Assembly: GCF_028453695.1 (NCBI RefSeq)
Contig: NC_135774.1
Coordinates: 27,032,001 to 27,096,000 of the forward strand
DNA from: Augochlora pura
Lineage: Eukaryota > Arthropoda > Insecta > Hymenoptera > Halictidae
Direction of reading: 5' to 3'
DNA length: 64,000 bases
Shown here: piece after piece, positions 1 to 10,900 of the stretch
How positions within the stretch are numbered: position 1 is the stretch's first letter
Layout: every line of letters begins with the position of its first letter
Made by a program: the position numbers and the translations under genes
Notes under the pieces: generated by a model
Databases searched by the model: none
Seen by the model: only the letters and a program-made list of their open reading frames with translations
Told to the model about the DNA's origin: nothing

Positions 1-2062
1 ACGTTTCATCACATTTCTGTCAAAAGTTCTTTGATTTTGACAGAACTTCGTCGCGACGGAGGGGACGGACGCCATCCAGAAATGAGACGAGCCCCATCCT
101 CCCCACTCCCACCCCCCATCGGCAGTCGGGCTGCCCGAGCAAAAGCGAAATCGATTCCTTGTCCAGCGGCCGGGAATGGGAAAAGGTATATTCCGACTAG
201 TCACTCGCTGATAGATCCACTTTTGTCAATGGCGAAACGCTCGGCGGAATATCGAAAAACGGGAAGCGAAAAGGGTGCGGAAGGGAGTAGTGGGTGCCGG
301 GAGGAAGGGTGGATCGAGCTGCGCGACGAAAGAATGCCGCGTTCGCGTGGCTATCGTCGGGAAATACACCCCGCTATCGTATTCTGGTGCTCGTGGATCG
401 TTCGTCGTGTGCGCCGCGTCCTCTGTGCACCATTCGCGGGACGCGACGGTTTCGTCGCGCGGTTGTAAACGGTACTCTCCGGTGCGTCGCGGGCTTTTCG
501 CCGCACGGCGCGCGGCAGGGTCGCGACTTTTCATTTTTGCAAAACCGGCCGAACAGCGATTTACTTTTTCGGCGGATCGCTCTTTGGTAATTCCCTCCAG
601 GTGAATGAATTTGATACGTTTGCGAGGGATGTTTGCGAGGGGTGGGGGCGAGTTTGTTTTACTTCGGCTCGTACAGGAATGAATCGGGGACCGGGCCAAT
701 TTGAAAATATTTTGCACGCCGCGGCGAGGCGAGATCGGAAATGCTCCGACCGCGAATTTCCAGTATTCTAATTCAAGACCTTTTTTCACCTGAAATTTCA
801 GCCTGCATTTTCGAAACCCGCTCGACCACAGTCGTTATAAAATCGCAAAGCTGCTGATAATTATTTATTAAGGAAGCCAAGTTAAAGTCGGTTCTGATTC
901 GCAAATGAAACATCCTGCACGAGCATCGACGCGTCCATTCCCAGACTCGAACATCCAAGAGAACTGTATCAGCTGTCAGAGGTTACCGACGTTTTTCTGT
1001 TGCATAAATCTGCCGTATCTCTTATAAAAATTACGTCGACGTCGTTGCCGCTTTAACCAGCTAACTGTGGCGATCCCTTTGCTAAGCGCTCACCAGCGTG
1101 TATCGCGATAATCAAGTTACGAATCCGGCTCAAATTATTTACAATTTTCTTTCAATTTTATAATTTTATTTATAACTTTCTTTCAATCTTATAATTTTAT
1201 TTATAATTTCTTGTTTGTTCCATTTCGTCTTGACCTTTACACATTTTATATACGTATATACGAAATTGTAATAAAATTTTACGCATGACAGATATAATCG
1301 TCACGACAGAAAATTCTGCCACATCACCATGACGGATCTAGTCGTCGAACACACGTAACTGGTTAAACGATTCGCAGAGGATCAGGGTAAATAAAATACA
1401 CCATATCGACTGCTTCGTCGATGCGCGAGCTCCGATATCCGTGAATACTGTAGAAAGCAGCCGATACCGTGGAGAATACCGAGCAGAATCGAACCTTACC
1501 GAGCAGACAATTTCTGCAGCAGATTGCACCCTCGCATACTAATCCCGATCGTTCCCAAAGAGCGGCAGCTGGATCGGTGTCGCATGCGGTTAACGACGAG
1601 GCAAAGCCAAAAGCGTGCCGTTGTCGCAACAACGGCCTTTCAAAAAGAAAAAAAGAAGGAATCGATTCGCATCCGTTTTCGGTTCGGTCCGTTTCGCGTC
1701 ATCGAGGCTTCCGTTCGCTCGTCATGAAGCGCATAATCGCGCGTAATCGCGCATAATCGCTGCCCATAATAATAGCACTCGCGAACGAACGAAACACGGC
1801 GGGTGGGTGTGGGTGCAACGAACAAAACACGAGCATCGCAAATTGATCGACGGAGACACAAAGAAAATCGGAATCACGTGACCAATAAATACAAGGCTCT
1901 CTTTTTATCATTCGTAGTCTTGATTTCAGTTTTTTTGTTGTATCCAAGCAACAATCGTTTATTTCAGAGACACAGAAATTCGATGTTACATCATTAAATG
2001 TCGTTCTATTTACAAAACGGTGTTTCTTTGATTCGTGTAGGTGGTCTCTGTTGTTGGGTCGA

Positions 2063-2089
2063 TGTGTGTCTGTGTCTGTGTGTGTGTGT
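2063..2089. repeat. (TG)n microsatellite
   Basis: Interrupted TG/TCTG dinucleotide tract. Confidence 0.9.
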
Positions 2090-2410
2090 TATTGCGCGTG
2101 TGTTTCTGTTCGTGGATGCGTGTCGATGATGATGACGGTGGAACGTGTATATAGTAGTTGCGTGTGAAAGCGTCGATTCATAACAACTTGTATCGTGGTT
2201 TTCCATTCGTGTCAGCCATTCTCAAACTTTCTGATCGCACTCTTTCCGTTGTTCGTATTCCGTTCGCTGTACGCGAACGACGCGCCTCTTTCTTTTTTTA
2301 CTCCTTTCGGTTGCGCGCGGGGCCGGGCGAGTCGCAGAACGGGGACACGATGCGTAACACGGTTCGAGACATAATAATGTATCACAGCGGATCGTGAACA
2401 ATCGATTGCG

Positions 2411-2491
2411 TTATTATCATTATTACTACTATTACTATTATTATTATTATTATCATCGTTATTATCATTATCATTATTATTATTATTAATA
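2411..2491. repeat. (TTA/TCA)n microsatellite
   Basis: About 27 trinucleotide units of the type TTA with TCA and CTA variants. Confidence 0.9.
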
Positions 2492-2661
2492 TTGTAAATA
2501 ACATCTTCTACGATAGGCAGTTAGTTCCTCAGACAGGCAAAGTAACGGGTTAGAAACGTATAATTCTCTTCTTCCGATTAAATCGTATACACAAGTAGTA
2601 AAAACGCGTATGGCATACACTATGCTACGTTACAGAACACGGCCGCGAGATTCTCGCAATC

Positions 2662-2758
2662 GATCGACTTAAAAATTCTTCCTTTGATCGACTTAAAAAC
2701 TCTTCTCTTTGATCGACTTAAAATTCCTCCTTTGATCGATTCAAGATTCTCCCTTTCG
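2662..2758. repeat. Four imperfect 23-25 bp tandem repeats
   Basis: Units begin gatcgacttaaaa and end in a T/C-rich cttcctttt-like tail. Four successive copies are visible, with a partial fifth start. Confidence 0.8.
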
Positions 2759-3037
2759 ATCGGGCCGTTCTATCTTTTTATTCGTCGAACGGGAATCGCT
2801 GCGTTCGCACGAGCGCTCTTACGACGGAAATTACAAAAGATCAAGCCGGCCTGCTGGTGTTAGGGTGAGTTACGCTAATACCGAATCGTTGTCAACGTTT
2901 ACTTCGAGACTCGCGCGTTGACAATCAAAGAACAGACCTTTGTTTCAACTTACGAGATAAGAAGATACTGGAAATACTGAGCATAGTGAATCGCAAGGTG
3001 CAAAGGTCAATTCGACTTCAATAAAAAGGTCGTTCAA

Positions 3038-3461
3038 CCCTTAACTGTGGTGTCTGATTGACATATCGTGCGATACATGTTGCATTTAATTTATAAATAA
3101 AGGTTAACACTAAAATTTTTAAATTTTCTCTATAATTATTATTATATATAATATAATTAAGTTATAGTATGTCTGTGATTAGATTTCATAGAAATATAAA
3201 GATGTCTCTATGAAAAATTTTTTGACGAATTTTATTATTATAACAGTTAATAATAATCGTATATTATAATAATTGTATAATAATTGTATTATATTAAAAT
3301 TCTATAATAATGATATTATATTATAATATATACTAATGTATATTAATTGCAATAAGGAAGTCGATGTTCCAATGTCAATATCATATTAATTTTATAAACA
3401 AATTTCAGTCAAAATCTGTCAGACTCCACACTGCGTCACTTTCGACGCCTCCGGTTAAGGG
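3038..3461. mobile_element. 424-bp inverted-repeat element (MITE-like)
   Basis: The left end is CCCTTAACTGTGGTGTCTGA. The right end reads ...TCAGACTCCACACTG...GGTTAAGGG, so the terminal CCCTTAAC and the inner cagac-ccaca block are repeated in inverted order. The interior is AT-rich, non-coding and TA-repetitive. The flanks TTCAA and TTCGA could be diverged target duplications. It shares the CCC...GGG end style of the TTAA-flanked elements elsewhere in the window but not their TGCACT sequence. Confidence 0.5.
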
Positions 3462-4041
3462 TTCGAACAGTAAATATAATCTAAACTATTACTACGTTCC
3501 ACAAACGATCTGTTAGTCGAGAGAGCAAAAAAAAGCTGCTTCGTAAAGAAGCGTTTCCATGAAAGCACAGCGGAACGCCCGGTTTATCGCGGCCGAAATC
3601 AAAGTGTTCGATACCAGGGCAACTCACCCCGCTCACCAAAGCCACCGCATATAGAGTCCCCTCGAATCGCAAAACGCTCCAACAAGATCCCGCGATAAGG
3701 TGGCTCCGTGCAGCCCGGACACTTCACGACGATCGAACGTCGACTCGACGAGACGAACGGCGATGATAAACCGTCGCGGATCAAGGGGTTGGGGAGGGTT
3801 ATCGAAGGTCAACTCTCGACGGTCATCCCAGTCGGGGTTGGATGATCGGTTCCCGAATACTCGTAGCGACGCGCGCGACAATAGAGAGAGATAAAAAAAA
3901 AAGTAAAATCGTTGCTGAACGAAACGTAGAGAGATAATAAAGAGGAAGCAGCTGGCGCGAGGATTCGTGTGTGAGTATGGCTGTTACAACATCGAGACTT
4001 GCCGTGGTTCCATTAGTTACATTGTATGGGCCTGAACTTAC

Positions 4042-4293
4042 CCAGATTCGCGTAAATCGAGTCTGAGGTGGTCGAGGCCGCCGGCTGCCAGGACGACGAC
4101 GACGAGGAGGTTGATGACGTTGAGGAGACGGAGGACGGTGACGACGATTTCGAGGACTTTTCGCTCCGTGACGGTAGATGTTTGGTCTCGACCCGCGGCG
4201 GCGGCGGTCGGACCGGTTTGCTGGATGGATCCGGCCGTGGCCAATCCTCCAGGGACTGGTTCCGCGGCGGTGGCGGCGGTTTGCCTGGTCTCA
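4042..4293 (-). CDS. PEAK1-like: PEAK-like gene, coding exon 5 (SH3-type prolines, YANLG)
   Basis: The acceptor is gattacag|TG at 4294 and the donor CTGG|GTAAGTT at 4042, a near-perfect consensus (phase 1). The exon is 252 nt, residues about 879-963. It opens with RPGKPPPPPR (SH3-type), then KPVRPPPPR, then a Ser-rich run, and ends in DSIYANLG with Tyr959. Vertebrate PEAK1 carries a similar Tyr-Ser-Asn-Leu-Gly site, reported as an adaptor-binding phosphotyrosine, before its pseudokinase region. The Y-x-N core fits a GRB2 SH2 ligand. The next exon would complete the Gly codon and lies outside the window. Confidence 0.75.
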
Positions 4294-5163
4294 CTGTAAT
4301 CACCCAGAAATATCGTCGACCTGTTAGGGATTTTCACGTTTTAACACGTGGCTAAGGGAATTTAACCTAGACTCGCTGAAACGAATCGCTCCACTTCAAG
4401 TGGCTAACTCGTTTACAGTTTTGGACGCGCAAGGGTGCAGGGACACGGCGAAGTTTAAACCGGGAACACTCTTTCGAGACTGCTACCAGGGTACTTACAA
4501 TTACAACCTTGTGTGTACACATTTTGGTACAATTCCTGCATTTTCGTGGGAAAATTGCGACTAGCAAAAAAATAGACCAAAGAGTGCACGCTTAAGATAT
4601 TTAGCAGACGATCAAAATAAATGAAACATCCTGTATTAATGGTACCTGTTTCAGCTATAATGCTGAAACCATCTGTAATGTTTAAAAATAGTTTAAGAAG
4701 TCTGCTCTTCTTTCTAAAAATTTGATTACTATTCAACATCTAACTATAGAATTAAAACGATTAAAAAATAGAATTAAACGAAACTTAAAATACCAAGCAA
4801 TATAAATAAAACATTCTGATCAAAAGCCAGCCACGAATCAGGAATCTCACCCTGTATCTCTAGAACAGTACTATCATCTAGAGTAGTATAAATATCCAGA
4901 CGTTCCAACCTATACAAACAAATATTTGTCTTAAGAAAGGACCTGTTGACCAACGGACACGATAGAGAATAATTGCAGGAAGCCGGCGAACGCTAGAGAG
5001 TCCTCGGACAATATGAAAACCGACGCGGATCTAGGTAATCCAAAGACTCGGGGGAATCGCGAGTTATGAAGCCGTGGAATCCGGTCGACCATTCTTCCCG
5101 GAGATCTGCATGAATAGAAGAGCTCTCCAGGTATCAATATATTATCAAGAAGTATACACTCAC
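4294..5163 (-). other. Intron 4 of the PEAK-like gene
   Basis: 870-nt GT-AG intron between exons 4 and 5. The sequence is AT-rich in its middle. No further exon or element is seen. Confidence 0.7.
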
Positions 5164-6102
5164 CGGCCGCGTGAGCTCCAGGGGACAACGGGGACCGGGT
5201 GGCTCTGGCGTCGTTTCTAGGTCCGCAGGAATCAGGTTGATCTTCGCTTATCCTGCTGATCCGGTCGTTGCCCACCACCTCGACGGCGGCGCCGTCGAGC
5301 TCCAGAGGATGGATAATCTCCAGCCTCGGCTTCGGTTGCGGCGTCGACGGGATCTCGTCGGTCCTGCCGGACCCGTGTCCGCTGACCATGTCCACGTCCT
5401 TCCTCGAGCCCATCCTCAGGAACCTCTTCAAGGAGAACCGCGATCTGCCGCGTTTCTTCTCCTCCCTGACTTCCTGGCCGTTCGTCAGGCTATCCTGGGA
5501 CAGGGAGATCGTCCTCCTCGACGCCGGGTCGGAAGCTTGAGCGCTGGTAGGGTCCGGCAGTTCGGAGACCGCTTTCCGGAACTTGGGGCTGCAGGAGGAG
5601 GCTCTCTCCCTCTTCTCCTTCTCCCGAACTACCGGGCAGTCCGATTTGAACGTCGCGATAGGGTTTCTGGCGAACAATGTAGCACTCGGAGCTAGTTCCT
5701 CCGCTGGCTCCGCTGCCGGAGGCTTGGGCGCCATTCTTCGCTTGTTAGGCGAGCGAACAGACTCCGCGGCTGGTGCTTGCGGGTCAGAGATCTCTTCTTC
5801 CACATCCAGGTCCTCCGGTTCTCCACCTTCTACCGTCTGATCTCTAGGAGAGTTCGCGAGAGAAGGGTTTGTCTTGCTTCCTGATGAGACTTTCGGAGAC
5901 TCCTGACTCGATTTCGATGACTCGGTGTCCTGGTGGATTGGTGGAGGGTGCTGTAGTCTGCTGGGCTGGCCGATCTTGGTCTCGGAATCTCGCGGAAGAT
6001 TGTCCATTCCATTGCGGATCTGATCCGCCGGGTCCTCGCGCTTGTCTTTACCGGATTGTCGGGGACTGCTTATCTGCTCCTGCGCAGGTCGGCCACTCGC
6101 AC
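5164..6102 (-). CDS. PEAK1-like: PEAK-like gene, coding exon 4 (basic FSLKRF patch)
   Basis: The acceptor is gactaattctcag|GT at 6103, with a good branch site and tract; the donor is GCCG|GTGAGTG at 5164 (phase 1). The exon is 939 nt, residues about 566-879. It has MAPKPP (~689-694), many phospho-type Ser-Pro sites, then a strongly basic stretch with FSLKRFLRMGSRK (~788-800) and PRLEIIHPLEL (~825-835). The basic Ser-x-Lys-x-Phe patch sits where vertebrate PEAK1 has a WISFKSFF-type basic patch, upstream of its Tyr-Ser-Asn-Leu-Gly site. Plus-strand open frames here are shadows of this exon. Confidence 0.75.
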
Positions 6103-7399
6103 CTGAGAATTAGTCGCGACCGTGAACGTGGGTAATTGGATGGCGCTATGGGGCGGTTGCCCGGCTCGTTTCCGCTAATTACAGAGCCAGATTAACGCCG
6201 CCGAACGATCGTCTTATGAGTAATCGTGGTATCCCGTTGCGGCGTCCGGATCGTTCGATCGCGATTGATATTATCGGTGGAATTAAACGGTTCCCGAATC
6301 TTTGCCCGCCGTTAGCCGATCGGTTTAGTCGCCCATGGGGTATTCGGAATTTGCTGCAGTCGCCGTATCGTACTCTCGGTTTTGCAGAGAACGCACTCGG
6401 CATGGCAAGGAACGACTGCGAACGTTAAAGGAATAAGGGAAGTCGCAAGACGGCGCTGAAGCCCGGAGATATTAAGGGGTGAATTAGCTTCGAGGATGTC
6501 GCGTCGCCTTGTCTGATTCTTAATTATGCTAGCCAAGTTTGTTAGGGTAATGACGTTTCAACAGAAAATTGTTCTTAGCGACGAATCTGCGACGACGAGT
6601 CGCCTCTGGGCGTTGTCGGCGCTCGATGTCGTCCGAATAAATATATAGTGAAGGAATTGGAAATATTTGTTTGCTTATTTAATGCGAGGATATTTTTATG
6701 GACTCAGTTTTTGTTAAATAAAATTTTTTGTAATTGTTGAATAAAAATGTTGGGTAGAGTAATTAGTTTTTTCACCGAGTTTTAGATTGTTAAAATTATG
6801 ATAAGTTAAATATTAGCGATAAAATGTAAGCAATTTGTTTGTTAAGGATATTTTAAGCGCAAGCTATTTTTTAATAATGATTATGTCAATCGCGTACGGT
6901 GGCAAGTTAGAATTCATGAAACTGTACGGTGGCGCCATCGGATGGAGAAACGCGTAAGCTTCCTCGTAAAAGAACACTCTCCACTAAGTAATCATTTTTT
7001 CGTCAAAATTTGGATCAATCGATGTTTAAATTAGCTGAAAATTATCTGCATGAATGATACTATTAACTAAAAATATAATATTTCGACTAGCTCTGATGAA
7101 ACGCTTGCAATCAATCCGCAAAGATGACGGAGTCCTTCGAACTCCCGAGATATTAATCGAAATAATTTCTTTAATAGACTATACATTTTTATGCACAGTT
7201 CCATCGTTATAAAATAGTTTATAAAAATTAGAACAAAGGAAAATATTAATTTCACCGATCGACAGAATTTTCCTTCCGATGATAATATAGCGATATTGAT
7301 AATGTATAATTAACTTAACATTATTCTGGTATTATAATCCTCTTTTCATACTACATTTTAAAATTATCTGCTCTACCTTAAACGGTAAAATAACCGCAC
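6103..7399 (-). other. Intron 3 of the PEAK-like gene
   Basis: 1297-nt GT-AG intron. The part near the acceptor (6120-6640) is GC-richer and the part near the donor (6640-7399) AT-rich. Short open frames occur but none has protein-like composition. Confidence 0.65.
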
Positions 7400-8429
7400 C
7401 TGTGCTCTGACTGGTTCTAGATGCGCCAGTCGCCGCTTGGCTCTTCTTCAAGTTACCCTCCGCCACAGCCATATTCTTGGCCCCGAAATTGGTCGGTTTC
7501 TGTGGCACAACGGGCTTCACTTTCAGCTCGGTGTTGACCGCGCCGTGAAGAAAGGAGGGTCTCGGTTCGGTGGTGATGATCGGCTTGCCGATCTCTCCCT
7601 GAAGAGGTGGCCTGGCCTCGATGCTCGGCGGCGGGCTCCTTGGAAGCGCAGGCGGTTCCGTAATTTCCTCCTCATCGGCTCTGCCGTCCGGTTCGCCGGC
7701 CATCTCGCGGCTCTCCTCGCAGCTGAACTTTTTTTCAGAGACCTCGGCCTCGATTTTACGTAGCTCAGCCAGCGCGGAGTCCCCGTTGCCGTGCGACACC
7801 GTGATCTTGTTCGTCTCCTTGCCCTGGATCATGGGCCTGTCGCTCTCCGCAGCCTCCTCGGTGTCGTTTTTCGCGAACGGCGTCAACGTTAACTCGATAC
7901 CCCTGTCCGACCCTTTGCTCTTTGATCTACAAATCTCCGGTGATCTTCTCGACGCTTTAGCACCCTCGTAGTCGATCCTGCCGCCGTTCTGAGACGCCTG
8001 GGACGTGCTCTTCGGCTTCTCGTTATCCGGCTTCTTGGTCGCGGGACTGCGAGCAACGTTCCCGAATTTCTTGTCCGGTTTGCCGGCGTCTAAGATCCGT
8101 TCGACTTCGGACGCCCTCTCCTTGCTGTCGTCGCTCTCCGTGGACTCGCCGCGCTGCATCACCGAAATTAGGTTGTTCGTGATCAAAGGGAGGTCCACGA
8201 TCTTCTCCATGCCCGGCGAGTACTTCGCCTCCTTCCTGTCATCCTTCTTCGCCTCGATTTCCGGCTTCTTCGGCAGCTTCAGCGTCGTCTGTGGAACGTC
8301 CGAGATTAGAGTGATGGAAGTTGGACTGCGACTTTCGCGAACGGGAGAAATAGATTGTTGGACTGCCCGTGCTACCGGGAAGGCTATAAATTTAATTCTA
8401 GATCCTCCGTTCGACGTGGAAGCAGGACT
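7400..8429 (-). CDS. PEAK1-like: PEAK-like gene, coding exon 3 (disordered region)
   Basis: This exon supplies residues about 223-566: Ser/Lys/Glu-rich, with many Ser-Pro pairs and a KPVVPQKP proline motif near its end. The acceptor chosen is ctaataactactaag|AGT at 8430; the ctaat looks like a branch site but is very close. The donor chosen is ACAG|GTGCGG at 7400 (phase 1), because it matches the phase of the best acceptor of the next exon at 6103. An alternative donor AAG|GTAGAG ending the exon at 7377 (phase 0) would need the poorer phase-0 acceptor at 6080. The body of the exon is secure; its two ends are less so. Confidence 0.7.
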
Positions 8430-8830
8430 CTTAGTAGTTATTAGATTGTCAATCAAGTGAGAAAGTATTCAATCTTTGACCTGTATTTTATTTAAAAATA
8501 CAGCACTTTCTGCTTACGATAAGCTTGTCAATTTTCTACGTAATAATTATTTACGTCACTGAGGATTTCCAAGATTCGTATACTAATTTTATATATTTTA
8601 TTTTTACAAGTACCTGAATGTATTATTTAACAGTATTGTATAAACGAAGATATCTCGAACAGAAAAAATAATATTCACAGAGTTTTGTCTTCGATTTAAA
8701 TTTATTCTCTCTTACAACCCTTAAACTCTCCAACCCTCACTTTAAATATGTCTATAAATTTTAAGTACTTCCAGATCTTAGACAGTAAAAGAAGGGAATG
8801 AAAATCGAGAGAACAATGAAAAACCCTCAC
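8430..8830 (-). other. Intron 2 of the PEAK-like gene
   Basis: 401-nt AT-rich intron with donor GTGAGG and acceptor ctactaag. Phase 0 on both sides. Confidence 0.65.
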
Positions 8831-9337
8831 CTCCAATTTATCACCGTTCTCAGCGATCTTGTGCTTCGCGGGGCTGGAGGATCCATTGACGAATCCATTG
8901 ATCTTCCTGTCCGCGGGCCTCTTCGCGGTTGGCAAGGTCTCGTCGCCGCCGAACGGCGTCACAGAGACCAGCAACGTGGTCTTCTTGCCCTCGGAGTCCT
9001 TCTGTATCCTGCCGAGCATCAAAGAGGCGAAGGACCTCGTCCCGGACGAGGACTTAGGCGTCTCGTTCGCCGTCACGGCCGCTGTCAAGTTAGCGGTGAT
9101 CGTGTTGAAGTTGGTATTGGCCCGTGTCAGGTTGCCCAAGGCGCGCTCCTCCTCGCTGTCTGGCAGCGTGTCGTCGTCCGTGCCAAACGACTCGGCGAAG
9201 TCCTGCTCGTCGTCCTCCTCCTCGTCCGTGAAGACGTCGTCGCCGCCATAACCGATTATCTCCGTCAGACATTCCGGGAACGCGACCGCCTTTTTCTTCT
9301 GGTCCTTCTGGCTGATCGCCTTGCCTCGCAGGATACC
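8831..9337 (-). CDS. PEAK1-like: PEAK-like gene, coding exon 2 (acidic block)
   Basis: The acceptor ttgttccag precedes 9337 and the donor GAG|GTGAGG follows 8831. The exon is 507 nt (169 codons), phase 0 at both ends, and makes residues about 54-222. It starts with a basic run (several Lys around 64-69), then has an acidic Asp/Glu-rich block at about 86-117, then Ser/Thr/Asn-rich sequence. A comparable acidic segment follows the N-terminal motif in vertebrate PEAK1 as I remember it. Otherwise no folded domain is visible. The open frames on the plus strand across this exon are shadows. Confidence 0.72.
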
Positions 9338-9477
9338 CTGGAACAACGAGCCAACGTGAACAGCTATTCTTTTTGACTTTTCGTTGACTTTAGGACTTTA
9401 GGTTACTTGGTCGGAATGTAGTAGAAGTGACGGAGTTTGTGAAGTTTTAGACAGCGTGGACGGAAACGCTGGGATCA

Positions 9478-10180
9478 GAGTGATCCTCAAATGTGACAGG
9501 AATTTTATAGTGAGAGACTTTTTGAAGAAGCAGAGGTTAGGTTAGTCTATACTTTCAGTATTCTTTATGGTCTTACTTGCTAAGATTATGGTATAATTAA
9601 AATAATATGCCCGGTAAATTTTTTTCAATTGTCATTGAGCTTGTAAACAAAGATTGACAATTTGTGAAGAAGAGAAAAATGATAGCTTATTTTTATGATC
9701 ACCGATTGTGGACAATTATAAAAACAAGCCGCGAGGCTTGAATAATCTCCTCATCCTAAGTCGTCTATTTCTGTCTATAAGATGAAAGACATTTGGTTTC
9801 TATTTATTACTGTTTATCATATTTTTTAGAGTAAAACGCACTGTAGAGTAAACTGTATAGTCTTCTTTTTATAGTTTGAAGTGATCCTTAAATATCACAG
9901 TAATTTTAGCTTGCATTGAAAGACTTTTCTGAAGAAGCAAAAGATGAAAATCTACACTTTCAGCGTTTTCTATGAATTTTCTTATTTGGATGATGGTACG
10001 GTTAGAATAATATATAGTTTGTTAAATTCAAAGTAGTAGGCACTGTGGAGTGAACTGGGTTCTGTCGTTAGTTTAAAGTGATCCTCAGATGTCACAGTAA
10101 TTTTAGCTTGCGTCGAGAGACGTTTCTGAAGGAGCAAACGATGAAAGTCTACACCTCCAGCATTGCTCATTCAAATAATC
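9478..10180. repeat. Three copies of a ~100-bp intronic repeat (~197-bp spacing)
   Basis: Copies start at 9478, 9880 and 10077, each opening with gtgatcct(c/t)a and continuing with cacagtaattttagcttgc, then gaagaagcaaa and a ctacac-ttcagc tail. The last two also share about 50 bp upstream (cactgt-gagt-aact), so the full unit is about 197 bp. The first copy lies 402 bp (two units) before the second. A partly similar stretch occurs at about 21055-21160. Confidence 0.8.
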
Positions 10181-10838
10181 GTATAATACATTTTTAAAAA
10201 ACAGTAGGTAACATAGTCTAGTTTATTAGGATATTATCATAAAAAAAAATTGTCTCCAAACTTTGATCTTTCTTTAGAAGTCCAGCACCCTTTCTAAATG
10301 CCTCAATATAGACGACCATGCTGTAAAAGCTATTCTGAGCCAAAGATCTTATCAAATAAACAATACACATTCCAACTCATGAATGAAACCGGCCAACAAC
10401 GTCCGAAAGTGTCCCGCGCAAAAAAGAAAGTCTGTCACTTGTGACGAAGCGTGCAGCGGAGCCAGTTATGATCACATTAGTCCCGTGGAACGCAGAAGCG
10501 GGAGAGACCTCATCCGAGTTTATCGGTCGGCCGACAGCACCGAATTAAGATGCAATCTTCAGTGAAATGAAGCCGGAGCTCGTCAGACAGCTCTTACCCG
10601 TAGACACGGTCTGATTCTAGCCAACCGCCTCTGTCGAACGGCGTTTATGCAAATGTCGATCCTAGACAGGATGTGTCTCTGCCAAGGTTCATCGATCAAT
10701 CTCCGCGTTCATTTTCGTCGTGGCCTCCCCTCTCCCCTCCCTCCCCCCTACCCTGGCCGTACGCCGAACACGTCCGCGACGAACTTTCCCTGGGAAAACC
10801 CGTGGCTCCTAACGATCCATCCGCCAGACGAGAATTAA

Positions 10839-10900
10839 CCCTTTGCCGTACAAGTCGGACTCGGTGACGGAGATTTATAACAATAAGCTGTCGCCTTAAG
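10839..10900. mobile_element. Left end of a TTAA-flanked MITE (solo end)
   Basis: TTAA at 10835-10838 is followed by CCCTTTGCCGTACAAG, matching the family A terminus. No clear right end is found within 300 bp, so this is a remnant and its right border is arbitrary. Confidence 0.4.

Larger units (their letters stand above)
1..4041 (-). other. Intron 5 of the PEAK-like gene (5' part), no exon seen
   Basis: The strong donor at 4041 opens this intron. I looked on the minus strand for an exon that could continue YANLG or encode the helical and pseudokinase region and saw none. Open frames here are short and compositionally biased. The stretch holds microsatellites at 2063-2089 and 2411-2491, four imperfect 23-25 bp repeats at 2662-2758, and an inverted-repeat element at 3038-3461. 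Otherwise it is AT-rich spacer. Confidence 0.6.

Noticed and set aside
226..789. 187-codon minus-strand open frame near the left edge
   Set aside because: GC-biased Arg/Ser-rich sequence with overlapping frames on the other strand. It does not resemble a PEAK-type pseudokinase or any domain I know, and has no matching splice sites.
2888..2926. Inverted repeat ttgtcaacg / cgttgacaa
   Set aside because: Arms of only about 9 bp, no T-run or repeated context; expected by chance in 64 kb.
3481..3894. Short minus-strand frames that might continue the PEAK-like gene
   Set aside because: No sequence resembling the segment after YANLG or the helical/pseudokinase region, and no phase-1 acceptor with a good tract.
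5171..5695. 174-codon open frame on the plus strand, with others at 7437-8460 and 8798-9376
   Set aside because: They lie opposite the minus-strand PEAK-like exons and are shadows of them; the minus-strand frames have matching splice sites and recognisable motifs.
7377..7399. Alternative longer form of PEAK-like exon 3 using donor AAG|GTAGAG
   Set aside because: Phase 0 would not fit the strong phase-1 acceptor at 6103. Kept as a possible alternative but not as the main model.
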